NCBI GenBank assembly: GCA_030645355.1
Contig: JAUSNJ010000111.1
Location: 1-64,000, forward strand
Reading direction: 5' to 3'
DNA: 64,000 bases
Origin: Rhodoferax sp.
GTDB lineage: Bacteria; Pseudomonadota; Gammaproteobacteria; Burkholderiales; Burkholderiaceae_C
Part shown: positions 47,451 to 57,048 of the stretch, piece by piece
Position numbering within the stretch: position 1 is the first letter of the stretch
Layout: each line of letters begins with the position of its first letter
The notes under the pieces: model-generated
Database searches by the model: none
Told to the model about the DNA's origin: nothing
Seen by the model: the letters and a program-made list of their open reading frames with translations, nothing else
Translations under genes and position numbers: made by a program

Positions 47451-48673
47451 GCAGTGGCAACCCGTGTGAGGTATTTGTCGATGACCGCCATATGCGCGTC
47501 CCAGCTGTAGTTCTGAAGGACGCGGTCACGTCCCGCTGCGCCCACCGACGCCAGATGCTCCGGCGCTCGCAGCAAGGCACTGATCTGGGTGATGAAGTCT
47601 TCTGCTGACTCCGCCGAAAAAATTTCAGTGCCGCTCCGGACTTCCAGCGCCTCGACACAGGATTTTGACGCGATGATGGGACGCGCCATGGCCATGGCTT
47701 CGAGAATCTTGTTTTGCAGACCTCGGGCAACCCGTAGCGGTGCCACGACGAGCGTTGCATGCTGAAGGTAGGGTCGCACATCCGGAACAGTGCCGGTGAC
47801 CACTACGTGCTCGCTGGCCAGTGCGAGTACGTCCTCCGTGGGGCTGCGGCCCACGATGTAGAAGCGGATCATGGGGCGTTCAGACACCAGCCGCGGAAAA
47901 ATGTCTTTGACAAACCAGGTCACGGCATCAATGTTGGGCCAATAGTCCATGGCACCGGTGAACACCAGTGCTATTTCTCCACGGCGGGACGTGGCGTCCG
48001 CAAACGGCGAAACACGCGTCGCCAACGGGCTGAAAAAGTCAGCATCCACACCGTTGCCCATGGCATCCACTCTTCCAGTGCTCTCGGGGGCCATGGATTG
48101 AAACAGCGCAACCTCATTGGCAGTGACAAAGAACGAATGCTTGGCTTTGGCTGCAATTGAGCGTTCGTATGCCAGAAGGCACTGTCCCTCGCGGCGGTAG
48201 AGCCATGAGAGGGGCCATGAGTGGTTGGGCGCGTATTGCGTCCATTTGTGCGAATCCACATCCACAAAATCGACGAGCATGGGGGTATTCGGGGCGAGAC
48301 TTTGCTCCACATACTGGGCCATGACAGACGAGAAGATCACTGCCATGTCAATGGTGTTTTCGGCCAACACGCTGTTGACCCATGTCTGCAAGCCCGCATT
48401 GCGGTAGTACTTGAGACCAAGCGCTTCGTTGGACAGTAAGGCGGTCGTACTTCGCAACTTGGCCCATCGCGGCTGAAGCTGCGCGACGTGCAGGTCCGGG
48501 CACATCGCACGCAGTGTCTCGACATGCTGTGCATCATCCGGGTCGTCTACGAAGGTCCCCAGAAAGACCCGGTGGCGCGCCGTCAAATGCTTGAGCAAGT
48601 GGTAAGAGCGCACCTTATCCCCTTTGTTGGGGGGATAGGGCAGCCGGTGCACCAGATAAAGCAGGTTGCCCAT
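47447..48673 (-). CDS. Sugar transferase, PEP-CTERM/EpsH1 system-associated (first type)
   Basis: 408 aa; LLYLVHRLPYPPNKGDKVRSYHLLKHLTARHRVFLGTFVDDPDD. Confidence 0.9.
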   Translation of the reverse strand: MGNLLYLVHRLPYPPNKGDKVRSYHLLKHLTARHRVFLGTFVDDPDDAQHVETLRAMCPDLHVAQLQPRWAKLRSTTALLSNEALGLKYYRNAGLQTWVNSVLAENTIDMAVIFSSVMAQYVEQSLAPNTPMLVDFVDVDSHKWTQYAPNHSWPLSWLYRREGQCLLAYERSIAAKAKHSFFVTANEVALFQSMAPESTGRVDAMGNGVDADFFSPLATRVSPFADATSRRGEIALVFTGAMDYWPNIDAVTWFVKDIFPRLVSERPMIRFYIVGRSPTEDVLALASEHVVVTGTVPDVRPYLQHATLVVAPLRVARGLQNKILEAMAMARPIIASKSCVEALEVRSGTEIFSAESAEDFITQISALLRAPEHLASVGAAGRDRVLQNYSWDAHMAVIDKYLTRVATA

Positions 48674-48684
48674 GATGATTGCTG

Positions 48685-49746
48685 TCAGCCCAGGTTTCGG
48701 ACCACAAACGGTCCAAGCCAGTTGGCGAGAGTGAGTGGCATCCTCCGCCAGATGTTGATCATGAGCTTGTATTTGGCATTGTTGGGGTTGTTTTGCGGTA
48801 TGGAGTCACGCTTGTAGAGGCAAAACTCGTAGTGCAGTGGCTTGGGCTCGAATCCCCAGTTCTTCTTGAATGCGTAGGGACCGGTGCCCAGCTTGCTGCG
48901 GCCGTAATCAAACACCTTGAGGCCCCGGGAGCACGCGCGGCGCATCAGCTCCCAGTACTTGAAGTCGTTGGCGGCCAGGTCGCGCGCGGCTTCGTCGTCC
49001 CCCGCGTAGTACGGCAGCACTTCGTCGCGGAAGTAAAAGCTGAGTACGCTACTGAGGGGCTTGCCGTCGTGCGTGGTAACCGTCAGGATTTCACAATCCT
49101 GTCCAAACTCTTTTTGCAGGGCCTGGAAATATTTCTTGGGCATGGCGGGTGTGCCATGGCGATGCACGTTGTCGGCGAACAGTGCAAAAAAACGGTCTAC
49201 CGTGGGGTCAATTTGGCTGACCAGCGCGTTCTTGATGCCCTTTCGGACCATGGCCCGCTGCTTGCGGGGAATGGCCTGCATGTTGGCCTCGTCTGTTGGC
49301 AGTATTTCTTTGCGAAACGTCACATAGATGTCTTGCATGGGCCACTCGGTGTGGCGTGCCTCGATATTGCGCAGCTCCAGATGGGCCACTCCCAGTTCAC
49401 GGGCAATGCGTTGCGCTTCCCGTTCCAACGCGTCGGCGGCGTGTTGAGTGCTTGCGGCGACGCCGCCGTACACCGCAAAAGGCAAGCCAGTCAATGCATT
49501 GCCAAACAGCCAACTGTTCACGTGGCCCAGCGGCAGCACGCCGACAATGGCACCATCCACCTCTGCATACAAAAAATAGGTATCGTGCCGGAAGACATTG
49601 GCAATGATGTTCTGCCAGCCGGCACGGTGAAAGAACGTGGCGTCAGGGCAAGCCATGACAAATGCATCCCATCGCGCAACGTTCGCGGTGTCGACTGTCT
49701 GCAGGCGGTGAATTGTAGGCAGAACTGCCTCAAGCTGAGTGGGCAT
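48685..49746 (-). CDS. FemAB family protein, XrtA/PEP-CTERM system-associated
   Basis: 353 aa; WDAFVMACPDATFFHRAGWQNIIANVF, RACSRGLKVFDYGRSKLGTGPYAFKKNWGFEP. Confidence 0.9.
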   Translation of the reverse strand: MPTQLEAVLPTIHRLQTVDTANVARWDAFVMACPDATFFHRAGWQNIIANVFRHDTYFLYAEVDGAIVGVLPLGHVNSWLFGNALTGLPFAVYGGVAASTQHAADALEREAQRIARELGVAHLELRNIEARHTEWPMQDIYVTFRKEILPTDEANMQAIPRKQRAMVRKGIKNALVSQIDPTVDRFFALFADNVHRHGTPAMPKKYFQALQKEFGQDCEILTVTTHDGKPLSSVLSFYFRDEVLPYYAGDDEAARDLAANDFKYWELMRRACSRGLKVFDYGRSKLGTGPYAFKKNWGFEPKPLHYEFCLYKRDSIPQNNPNNAKYKLMINIWRRMPLTLANWLGPFVVRNLG

Positions 49747-50581
49747 GTTTTACCGGTTGATCCAGAAAGATGTGATCCATGCGGCCCCACCGAAAATCGG
49801 TCAGCAACTGGTTCAGCCGCGCCTCTACGCGGTCAATATTGACGTAATGACGGAACCGTGTTTTGGCTCCGATGCCAGCGATACGGGGCTGTTCTGTATC
49901 GATTTCCCATGGGTGAAAGTAAAAGATGCCTGACTGCTGGTCGGTTGAATTGACACGCTGAAGCATCCAGCGTGACAGCGCGTACGGTAGCAGGCGAAAG
50001 TATCCGCCTCCGCTGGACGGAAAGTTACGCCCGAAGGCGCGCAACGTGGTGATCGGCACTTCAAGCAGGCCGGGGCGAACCTCGTAGACAAACCGCGGCG
50101 AATCGGGCATGCCGTAGTGATCATGTGCGATAGGGTAAATGCTGGAGCTGTAGCGGTGGCCTGTGTGTGCCAGGCAATCAAAAGCCCAAAGATTGCTCTT
50201 GTCTATGGAAAAGCTGGGCGCGCGATATCCGCGAACCTCCTGCCCAGACAGATCCTCCAGAATTGCTTTCGCTAAACGAACGTCTTCCAGGAACGCTGCT
50301 TCAGTCAAGTCACTGGCGCGCTCGTGACCATAGCCGTGGCTGGCCAACTCGTGACCACGGTCCACAATCTGTCTTATCAGCTGCGGGTAGCGCTGCGCAA
50401 TCCAGCCCAGGGTAAAAAAAGTTGCCTGCGTGCTGTGTTGATCCAGCATGTCGAGGATACGGTGCACATTGCGCTCTACACGGCACTCGCGATTGTCCCA
50501 GTCGGCGCGGTCAATGTGTGGGGCAAAGGCGGAGACCTGGAAATAATCTTCCACGTCGATCGTGAGGGCGTTGGTAATCAT
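49730..50581 (-). CDS. XrtA system-associated polysaccharide deacetylase
   Basis: 283 aa; NALTIDVEDYFQVSAFAPHI, ATFFTLGWIAQRYPQLIRQIVDRGHELASHGYGHERAS, GYRAPSFSI. Confidence 0.92.
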   Translation of the reverse strand: MITNALTIDVEDYFQVSAFAPHIDRADWDNRECRVERNVHRILDMLDQHSTQATFFTLGWIAQRYPQLIRQIVDRGHELASHGYGHERASDLTEAAFLEDVRLAKAILEDLSGQEVRGYRAPSFSIDKSNLWAFDCLAHTGHRYSSSIYPIAHDHYGMPDSPRFVYEVRPGLLEVPITTLRAFGRNFPSSGGGYFRLLPYALSRWMLQRVNSTDQQSGIFYFHPWEIDTEQPRIAGIGAKTRFRHYVNIDRVEARLNQLLTDFRWGRMDHIFLDQPVKHAHSA

Positions 50582-51684
50582 GGCAGCGTGGACTCTTTGG
50601 GCTTGCCGACGGCCGCCACCAACTTCTGCAACATGCCCAGTACTTCCAGATTGATGCGCTCCATGCGCAAAATACTTCGCTCCATGCGGCGCATGCGGGC
50701 ATCGAATTGTTCGCTCGCCAGCCCACTAATCTGACCGGATAGCGCGTCCGCCACCGCGGGTTCCAGGTGAAGCTTGCTGATGTCGACATCCAGAGGGGTG
50801 AGATCACTGTCGCGGCGCAGGCCAGAGTCATCCCAGTCGGGATTTTCATTGTTGAGCGTAGCAAAAGGCGCCACGTATTCTTCGGCCAGCTCATTGACGA
50901 CTTCATTGACCTCCGCAATGCCAAAAGCATCTTTGCCGCCCAAGTAGCCTAAAAGCAGGAGCCGATCACATATCTGATTGATGCGCCGGGGAATGCCGCC
51001 TGACCCGTCGTAAATGCCTTTAAAAGCTGCGGCATCGAAGCTGGGTCGCCCCTTTGAGCCGACACACAGCAGTCGGTGCTCAATGTACCCTTGGGTCTCT
51101 TCTTGGTCCATGGGGCCGAGGTGGCACGTGGCAGTAACGCGTTGGCGCAGTTGCTGCATGGAGGGGCTGCGCAGTATGGCGCGAAACTCGGGTTGACCCA
51201 CCAGGAAGGTCTGCAGCAGGGCTTGTTCTCCATACTGGAAGTTGGACAGCATGCGCAACTCTTCCACTGCGCGAGGGGTAAGATTTTGCGCCTCGTCGAC
51301 GATCAGCAGACAACGGCGGCCTTCGATGGCCTGGCTGACCAAAAAAGCCTCCAGCGCCATGAGTAAATCGGCCTTGGACACGCCGTTTATGCGCACACCG
51401 AAGGCTGCACCGACGAGACGTAGCGTGTCGTCGGCATCCAGTTGAGTGGTCACCAGATTGGCTGCAAGGACCTTTTCGGAATCGAGCATTGCCAGCAAAC
51501 CGCGAACGATGGTGGTCTTGCCCGCTCCCACGTCGCCTGTGATGACGATAAAGCCTTCGCTGCGCTGCACGCCGTAATCCAGGTAGGCCCGGGCACGGCG
51601 ATGCTGCTTGCTGGCAAAGTAAAAGGCTGGGTCTGGATTAAGCTGGAACGGCTTGCCGGTTAATCCGTAAAACTCTTCATACAT
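50578..51684 (-). CDS. XrtA/PEP-CTERM-associated ExeA-like ATPase
   Basis: 368 aa; MYEEFYGLTGKPFQLNPDPAFYFASKQHRRARAYLDYG, ITGDVGAGKTTIVRGLL Walker A, LLIVDEAQNLTP. Confidence 0.92.
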   Translation of the reverse strand: MYEEFYGLTGKPFQLNPDPAFYFASKQHRRARAYLDYGVQRSEGFIVITGDVGAGKTTIVRGLLAMLDSEKVLAANLVTTQLDADDTLRLVGAAFGVRINGVSKADLLMALEAFLVSQAIEGRRCLLIVDEAQNLTPRAVEELRMLSNFQYGEQALLQTFLVGQPEFRAILRSPSMQQLRQRVTATCHLGPMDQEETQGYIEHRLLCVGSKGRPSFDAAAFKGIYDGSGGIPRRINQICDRLLLLGYLGGKDAFGIAEVNEVVNELAEEYVAPFATLNNENPDWDDSGLRRDSDLTPLDVDISKLHLEPAVADALSGQISGLASEQFDARMRRMERSILRMERINLEVLGMLQKLVAAVGKPKESTLP

Positions 51685-51687
51685 GGG

Positions 51688-53226
51688 CTACAACTGCAGG
51701 TTAAGGCTGGCCGTCACAGCGGATTCTGAGTAAGGGTTGACGCTATTTTCCGAGTCCACCCTCCGCAGGCCAAACGTCGCAGTCGCTTTCTTGCCGATCT
51801 TGCCTGTCAAACTCAACTTCGCTGCGCGCAATGTCGTTGACTGTGTACTTGTTGTACCGGTGGTAGTGATCTGCGAAATCAATAGGCCCAAGGAGTAATC
51901 AGGGGTGAGACGGTGCGAGAAATTGCCACTCAATGCTTGCTGGCGTATGGTGGGGGATGCTGTGAAATCATCAATCGCTGTGGTCAGCGTGTCTAAGCGG
52001 TTGCTTTCTGACTGTTCAGCGAAAAGCGTGATGGTATCGCGTACGCCCAGGAGCGCAAGCGAAAGCTGCTGCCGGTGCTCGAGTCCCATGGACGAAGCAG
52101 CGAAACCAGTATTCACGATGGCACCAGGGGAGATGCCATAAGTCTGCAAATAGGCGTTGACCAGCTGGGCGCGGGCGATTGGGTCGGGCTCAGTCGTTGC
52201 GAACTGGGAAAAATAGAGATCATAGGCTGTGCCGCGGCTACCTGCTCCTGGGGTCGGGGTAACTTGCTTGGTGTCCGAGTAATGCCATACGGTGCGCGCT
52301 GTGCGGTGGTCAAAGTCCAGCTTGTATGTGTCTCCATAAGAATGATGGAGCAGGACTGCCAGCAACTTGGTCGACTCCATGGGTTTCCACGCGAGACCAG
52401 CCCCATTCACAGCGCTCGATTCTCTGTTTGGAGTGGTGAAGTTGTTGGACTCAATGCCTGTCTGTGCGGACACATTGAATCGTTGCGTGATAGCAAAAGC
52501 CAGCCCCAGAAGTGCTGTTCCATATTCAACGGTACGGCCTGTGTTGTAGTGCACATCCTGGTTCTTGATATCTGCACGCCAGCTCAGTCGTTTGGCACCT
52601 ATGTCACCTTTGAAGTCCAAAGATAGCTCATTGGCTGCGTTATCAGACGCGGCAGCCGTTCCACTGGAAGTGGTGGAATGGCTGTAGCGTGCCGAATAAG
52701 TCGCAACATCACTCAAATGCCCCTGCAAAGAAGGGGAAACGCGGTACGTGGAAACCTCAGTACGGTTAGCGTTGATGGAAGTGTTGTCAACCGACTGGCT
52801 GCCAAAAGCTGAAATCGCCTGTTGGGCAATCGACCCCGCTACATCGAGGAAAAGCGTGTCATCAATCGCCTCAAACTGCAAAGTCGACGAAAGGGCGTTG
52901 GCATGGCGATTTGCCGCCGTGGAGTTTGCATACGCTATTCCGCTTATGGCGTAATCCAGAGAGCCCTTTGCACGAGCTTTGTTGAGATCCACATGAATAC
53001 CGGGACTGACTTCAGTTATCAACTCAGACTGGCCGGTGCGGTTGAGGCGTACATTGTCCGTCCATGTCTCGGTAATGGTGATCCGCGGAACTACAGCAAT
53101 AGATTGCTTGGGTTCGACGCTCTTTTCGGTACTTTGCGCTGCCACAAGCGGAGCCGCAAGAGCTACGCCCAACATCATCACCGCTGTACGCACTGGTCTA
53201 TGCTTAGTTGGAGGCTTCTTGTCCAT
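51688..53226 (-). CDS. PEP-CTERM system-associated outer-membrane beta-barrel-like protein
   Basis: ORF 51688..53256; start ambiguous among several in-frame ATGs (53256, 53244, 53238, 53226); signal peptide VRTAVMMLGVALAAPLVAAQ; beta-rich; ends in SLNLQL. Confidence 0.85.
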   Translation of the reverse strand: MDKKPPTKHRPVRTAVMMLGVALAAPLVAAQSTEKSVEPKQSIAVVPRITITETWTDNVRLNRTGQSELITEVSPGIHVDLNKARAKGSLDYAISGIAYANSTAANRHANALSSTLQFEAIDDTLFLDVAGSIAQQAISAFGSQSVDNTSINANRTEVSTYRVSPSLQGHLSDVATYSARYSHSTTSSGTAAASDNAANELSLDFKGDIGAKRLSWRADIKNQDVHYNTGRTVEYGTALLGLAFAITQRFNVSAQTGIESNNFTTPNRESSAVNGAGLAWKPMESTKLLAVLLHHSYGDTYKLDFDHRTARTVWHYSDTKQVTPTPGAGSRGTAYDLYFSQFATTEPDPIARAQLVNAYLQTYGISPGAIVNTGFAASSMGLEHRQQLSLALLGVRDTITLFAEQSESNRLDTLTTAIDDFTASPTIRQQALSGNFSHRLTPDYSLGLLISQITTTGTTSTQSTTLRAAKLSLTGKIGKKATATFGLRRVDSENSVNPYSESAVTASLNLQL

Positions 53227-54124
53227 ACCCGTATCCATACCCATATCCGTATCCATAGCCCGCTTTAAAGGATGTTGTCGCCTGATTGAGCATCATGAGC
53301 TTGATCGGGCAGGCTTCGATGGTGGATAGTGCATTGCGAACGGCTGACTGAAGCGTTGTTTCCGCTTTGACGACAATAACAATCTGCCCCATGTGAGTGG
53401 CCAGCACGCGAGACTCAGTGGTCAATAGCAGGGGCGGCGAATCAAAAATAATGATTCGATCAGAATAACGATTACCTATGTCTTCTATCAGACGCGTCAT
53501 GGCATCGCTGGCCAGCAATTCCGTCGCACGAGGGTGCGCGGTGCCACTGGGCAAAATGGTGAGTTTTTCGATATTGGTTTTGAGCAGTACGCTCGATAGA
53601 TCGCAGGACTCATCCACCACCAGATCCAGAAGCCCTGGACTAGGGGGTAGACCCAGACGGTTGAGGATCGAGGGGCGCGCTACATCTGCATCCACCAGCA
53701 TGACGGTGTAATCCAGCTCGGTTGCAATGCTCAATGCAAGGTTGATCGCAGTAAAGCTCTTACCTTCGCCCGGCAACGCACTTGTCACCATGATGAGATT
53801 GCCATTGTGGATCACGCTTGCGCCCTTGCCTGTAGCGTTCGCTATGAGGGGGCGTTTGATAACGCGAAACTGGTCAGCGATCTGGGAGCGAGGGGAATTG
53901 GGACTCACAATTCCGGCGGCGGCAAGTGCATTCAAATCTATCTCGACGCTGCGAGACGTAGTGATGGGCTGCACTGGTTGTTCAGCCGCAGAAACAGTTG
54001 CTGGCGAGGCGACGTTTTGTTTTATCGCGGGCAACACCCCTGCTGCTGAGACCGCCGGGATTTCAGCCCCTGCGCGCTTGAGCTGTTCCAGGCGCCGGGC
54101 TGCTTGTTCGATCAGGCTACTCAT
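53204..54124 (-). CDS. XrtA-associated tyrosine autokinase (BY-kinase)
   Basis: 306 aa; LIMVTSALPGEGKSFTAINLALSIA Walker A, VMLVDADVARPS Walker A', IIIFDSPPLL Walker B, C-terminal GYGYGYGYGYGYGYGQEASN. Confidence 0.93.
   Translation of the reverse strand: MSSLIEQAARRLEQLKRAGAEIPAVSAAGVLPAIKQNVASPATVSAAEQPVQPITTSRSVEIDLNALAAAGIVSPNSPRSQIADQFRVIKRPLIANATGKGASVIHNGNLIMVTSALPGEGKSFTAINLALSIATELDYTVMLVDADVARPSILNRLGLPPSPGLLDLVVDESCDLSSVLLKTNIEKLTILPSGTAHPRATELLASDAMTRLIEDIGNRYSDRIIIFDSPPLLLTTESRVLATHMGQIVIVVKAETTLQSAVRNALSTIEACPIKLMMLNQATTSFKAGYGYGYGYGYGYGQEASN
53222..53260. repeat. Hexameric tandem repeat (TATCCA/TACCCA/TATCCG)
   Basis: ccatacccgtatccatacccatatccgtatccatagcc; encodes the YG tail of the kinase and the alternative start region of the next gene. 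Confidence 0.85.
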
Positions 54125-54130
54125 AAATAT

Positions 54131-55708
54131 TCATCCTGCGCGCCCAGACAACAAAGAAAATGCGACCATTCCGACGGCGAACATGAGCACCAAAGCCCCG
54201 GAAGCACCGGCAAATTTCTTGACATCAGTTTTTCTGGAGGCCAGCTCTGCATCACTGAGTATGAGCGACACGGTTCCAAGCAACGGCAGCCCCACCGCAT
54301 CAGTGAGCGATCGGGGGTCATAGAAAACGGACCGCAGCTGACTAATAGCAAACGATATGGCCATTCCCGCTGCAATAGCGGCCAGCAAAGCCAGAGGCAG
54401 CAACAGCAATCGATTGGGTGCCACGGGTTTGGGTGACGCGCGGGGGGGGTCGATCAGGCGGAAATCGGCAACACCTGCCGCACTGTCCAGGTCACCTGAG
54501 AGTGCTGCGGATTCACGCCGTGCGACCAAGTCGTTGTAATTCTTCTTGTTGATATCGTAGTCGCGGTTGAGTTGTGCAAATTCGGCTTCTATTTGAGGTG
54601 CTGTCTTCATCAACTCAAGTGCTCTGCGATATCTTGCCTCATACTCGCCGACCCGTGCTCGCAAGGACGCAACTTGCACCTCAGCTGTGGCCAATAGACG
54701 GCCCAATTCTTGCGCAGCCAGATTCGAGCCCCCGGAAGACGGCATGGGGTTTGAAAGTGCCGCTTTGCGCAGTTGTTGAACTTCTCTTCGCTTCAAGTCT
54801 TCCAATTCCCTAATCATTCGGCGCGTTCCAGCTACATCGGGGTGCTGCTCCGTATAGCGCTGAAGCAAGTTATCCAGATTTCTTTTTTGGGCATCAATAC
54901 GCGCGTCAATCTCCGGCGTCGATACGCTCACATTTGACTCTTGTAGCAGACTCCTCGACGTCAAATTGTTGCTTTGATTCTTTTCCTCGTCCAATTGACT
55001 CTTGGCCGAATTGCGGGCGTTTTCAGCCTCGCGGAGCTCCAGTCTCGCCTGATTGAGTTGCGTGTTGATGGACCCTAACTGTTCGGCCATCCCCTTGCCT
55101 TCACCAGCCTGCAATTCGAGATTGCGCAACTTGAACTCCTTGAGGCGCGTCTCGGCTTCCTGGAGCTTGGTCTCGTAAGACTTGATCTGTTCGTCGATAA
55201 ACCTCTTGGCAACTTCGGAGTCCTTGCGGCTGTCGCCTAAACTGGACTCCACAAAAATAGATACCAGCGCCTGCACGACACGTTTGGCTTTGTCCGGGCT
55301 GACATCTCGATACGAAAGTGTGTAAAGGTTGTCGCGGCCAACGGTCTTGATTTCCAGTGTCTTGGTCAGACCCTCTATTAGGTTTTCCTGTTCAGCCTTG
55401 GACTGGGCACTTAGGTCCAAGTCCGCCATACGGACAAGCTTTTCAATGTTGGGTCGGCTGATGAGTGTGCGACTGAGCATGCTGACTTGCTGATCGACAT
55501 TGGGCTGTACAGCCAAACCAGACATCAAGGGCTTGAGGATGGATTGCGTGTCGACATAAATTCGAGCTGAAGCCTCGTACTTGTCCGGAACTACCAGCAC
55601 AATAACCACACCGATCGCTGCCACGATCCAAGCCGTCAATAGCCCCATCCAACGGTGCTTCCACATGCCCCGGAGTATGGTCAGACCCTGACTGATTAAC
55701 TCATCCAT
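54131..55708 (-). CDS. XrtA-type polysaccharide chain length determinant protein
   Basis: 525 aa; two flanking TMs, long coiled coil, VVLVVPDKYEASARIYVDTQSILKPLMSGLAVQPN, PPRASPKPVAPNRLLLLPLALL. Confidence 0.92.
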   Translation of the reverse strand: MDELISQGLTILRGMWKHRWMGLLTAWIVAAIGVVIVLVVPDKYEASARIYVDTQSILKPLMSGLAVQPNVDQQVSMLSRTLISRPNIEKLVRMADLDLSAQSKAEQENLIEGLTKTLEIKTVGRDNLYTLSYRDVSPDKAKRVVQALVSIFVESSLGDSRKDSEVAKRFIDEQIKSYETKLQEAETRLKEFKLRNLELQAGEGKGMAEQLGSINTQLNQARLELREAENARNSAKSQLDEEKNQSNNLTSRSLLQESNVSVSTPEIDARIDAQKRNLDNLLQRYTEQHPDVAGTRRMIRELEDLKRREVQQLRKAALSNPMPSSGGSNLAAQELGRLLATAEVQVASLRARVGEYEARYRRALELMKTAPQIEAEFAQLNRDYDINKKNYNDLVARRESAALSGDLDSAAGVADFRLIDPPRASPKPVAPNRLLLLPLALLAAIAAGMAISFAISQLRSVFYDPRSLTDAVGLPLLGTVSLILSDAELASRKTDVKKFAGASGALVLMFAVGMVAFSLLSGRAG

Positions 55709-55786
55709 CGGGGAATTACTCTTAAATTGGAAAAAAGCATCGCAACGCTATCGCATGTACAGCGTGCGGAGAATATTGGGCTGAAA

Positions 55787-56491
55787 TCAGAACCAGCCTT
55801 GGGGAATGATAAGGATGTCCCCCGGGCGCATCTCGACATTGGCAGAAATATCCCCGCGCTTGATCAAGTCGTTGATGCGCACAGCATAGCGCTTGGCCCC
55901 CTCGGAGGCCCGCGTGATAGATGCTGAATTGCCATCCGCAAAATCGGTCAGACCACCAACCGCGATCATCACATCCAGCAGAGTCATCTTTTGCTTATAG
56001 GGCAAGGCCTGCGGTTTGGATGCTTCGCCAACTACTCGGATTTGTTCACTGTACGGACCTACAAAACTCGTCACGATAACGGTTACGACGGGATCGCGTA
56101 CAAATTTACCCAGCGCTTTTTCGATCTCTCTGGCTATTTCGACGGATGTTTTGCCTTGAGCGACGAGCTCATCTACCAACGGAGTAGAGATTTTGCCGTC
56201 CGGGCGCACGGGCGCCGATAGAGAGAGCTCAGGGTTGCGCCACACAATGATGCTCAATGTGTCTCCCGCACCGACGAGATAGTTGTAATCAGGTGCAGCT
56301 GCAAGGGCGGGTGCCTGATTCACGGGCTTGCCAGCGCAAGCTGCTACCAAACCAACAAGTAGACTTATGGCAAACCAGCGAATGGATGCAGTAAGAAAAG
56401 CGTGAATGACTTTCAAGGAATACCCCCGTGACGTATAGACGGCAATTGTTTTGCTTATCGCAAGAATATAGCGCATTTGCGTGACTGGCAA
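55787..56491 (-). CDS. XrtA system polysaccharide export protein (Wza-like)
   Basis: 234 aa ORF, start uncertain; VGLVAACAGKP lipobox, YLVGAGDTLSIIVWRNPELS, ISTPLVDELVAQGKT, MRPGDILIIPQGWF. Confidence 0.9.
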   Translation of the reverse strand: MPVTQMRYILAISKTIAVYTSRGYSLKVIHAFLTASIRWFAISLLVGLVAACAGKPVNQAPALAAAPDYNYLVGAGDTLSIIVWRNPELSLSAPVRPDGKISTPLVDELVAQGKTSVEIAREIEKALGKFVRDPVVTVIVTSFVGPYSEQIRVVGEASKPQALPYKQKMTLLDVMIAVGGLTDFADGNSASITRASEGAKRYAVRINDLIKRGDISANVEMRPGDILIIPQGWF

Positions 56492-56535
56492 GAACCGTCG
56501 AGGTCGGTCGCTGCGCAGATTGCTTCCTAGAATGC

Positions 56536-57009
56536 ATGCAAATGATTAAGCTCCTGCTGGTGTGTACTGCCAATATTTGCCGCTCTCCCATGGCGCTGAC
56601 AGTGACACGCGAACTAGTGGCGCAGTGCGGTTTGTCGCGGGCTATACAAGTCGAATCGGCCGGTACCCATGCGCCAGCGCCCGCCCAGCCGCCCGACCCG
56701 CGGGCCATTGATGCATTGCTGCGTCGTGGTTACAAACCAAAAAAAACTCGATCAGTCCGAATCACAGTGGGCCACTTCGCGGAGTTTGATCTGGTCTTGG
56801 CCATGGATGCAAGTAACTTGGCTGAATTGCGCAGGATATGTCCCGCTGAGTTCGCGCACAAACTGCGATTGTTTCTGAGCTTTGCGCCAGATTCCGGGCG
56901 TACCGAGGTGCCAGATCCGTATTACGGTAGTGTTGCAGGGTTTGAGGTCGTACTGGACTTGTGTGAGGCTGGGGCGGGCGGCTTAGTGGGCAGCTACACT
57001 GGGCAATAG
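56536..57009 (+). CDS. Low molecular weight protein-tyrosine phosphatase
   Basis: 157 aa; LLVCTANICRSPMAL (CX5R P-loop), VPDPYYGSVAGFEVVLDLCE (DPYY). Confidence 0.93.
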   Translation: MQMIKLLLVCTANICRSPMALTVTRELVAQCGLSRAIQVESAGTHAPAPAQPPDPRAIDALLRRGYKPKKTRSVRITVGHFAEFDLVLAMDASNLAELRRICPAEFAHKLRLFLSFAPDSGRTEVPDPYYGSVAGFEVVLDLCEAGAGGLVGSYTGQ

Positions 57010-57048
57010 CGGCAATGTCGTCCCCACAACTGGTTATCAAGGGCATTG

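Noticed and set aside
48679-49842. 387-aa plus-strand ORF opposite the FemAB-like gene
   Set aside because: Exactly antisense to a confidently recognised family member; a product of high-GC mirror-frame openness, with His/Gln/Cys-rich non-protein-like composition.
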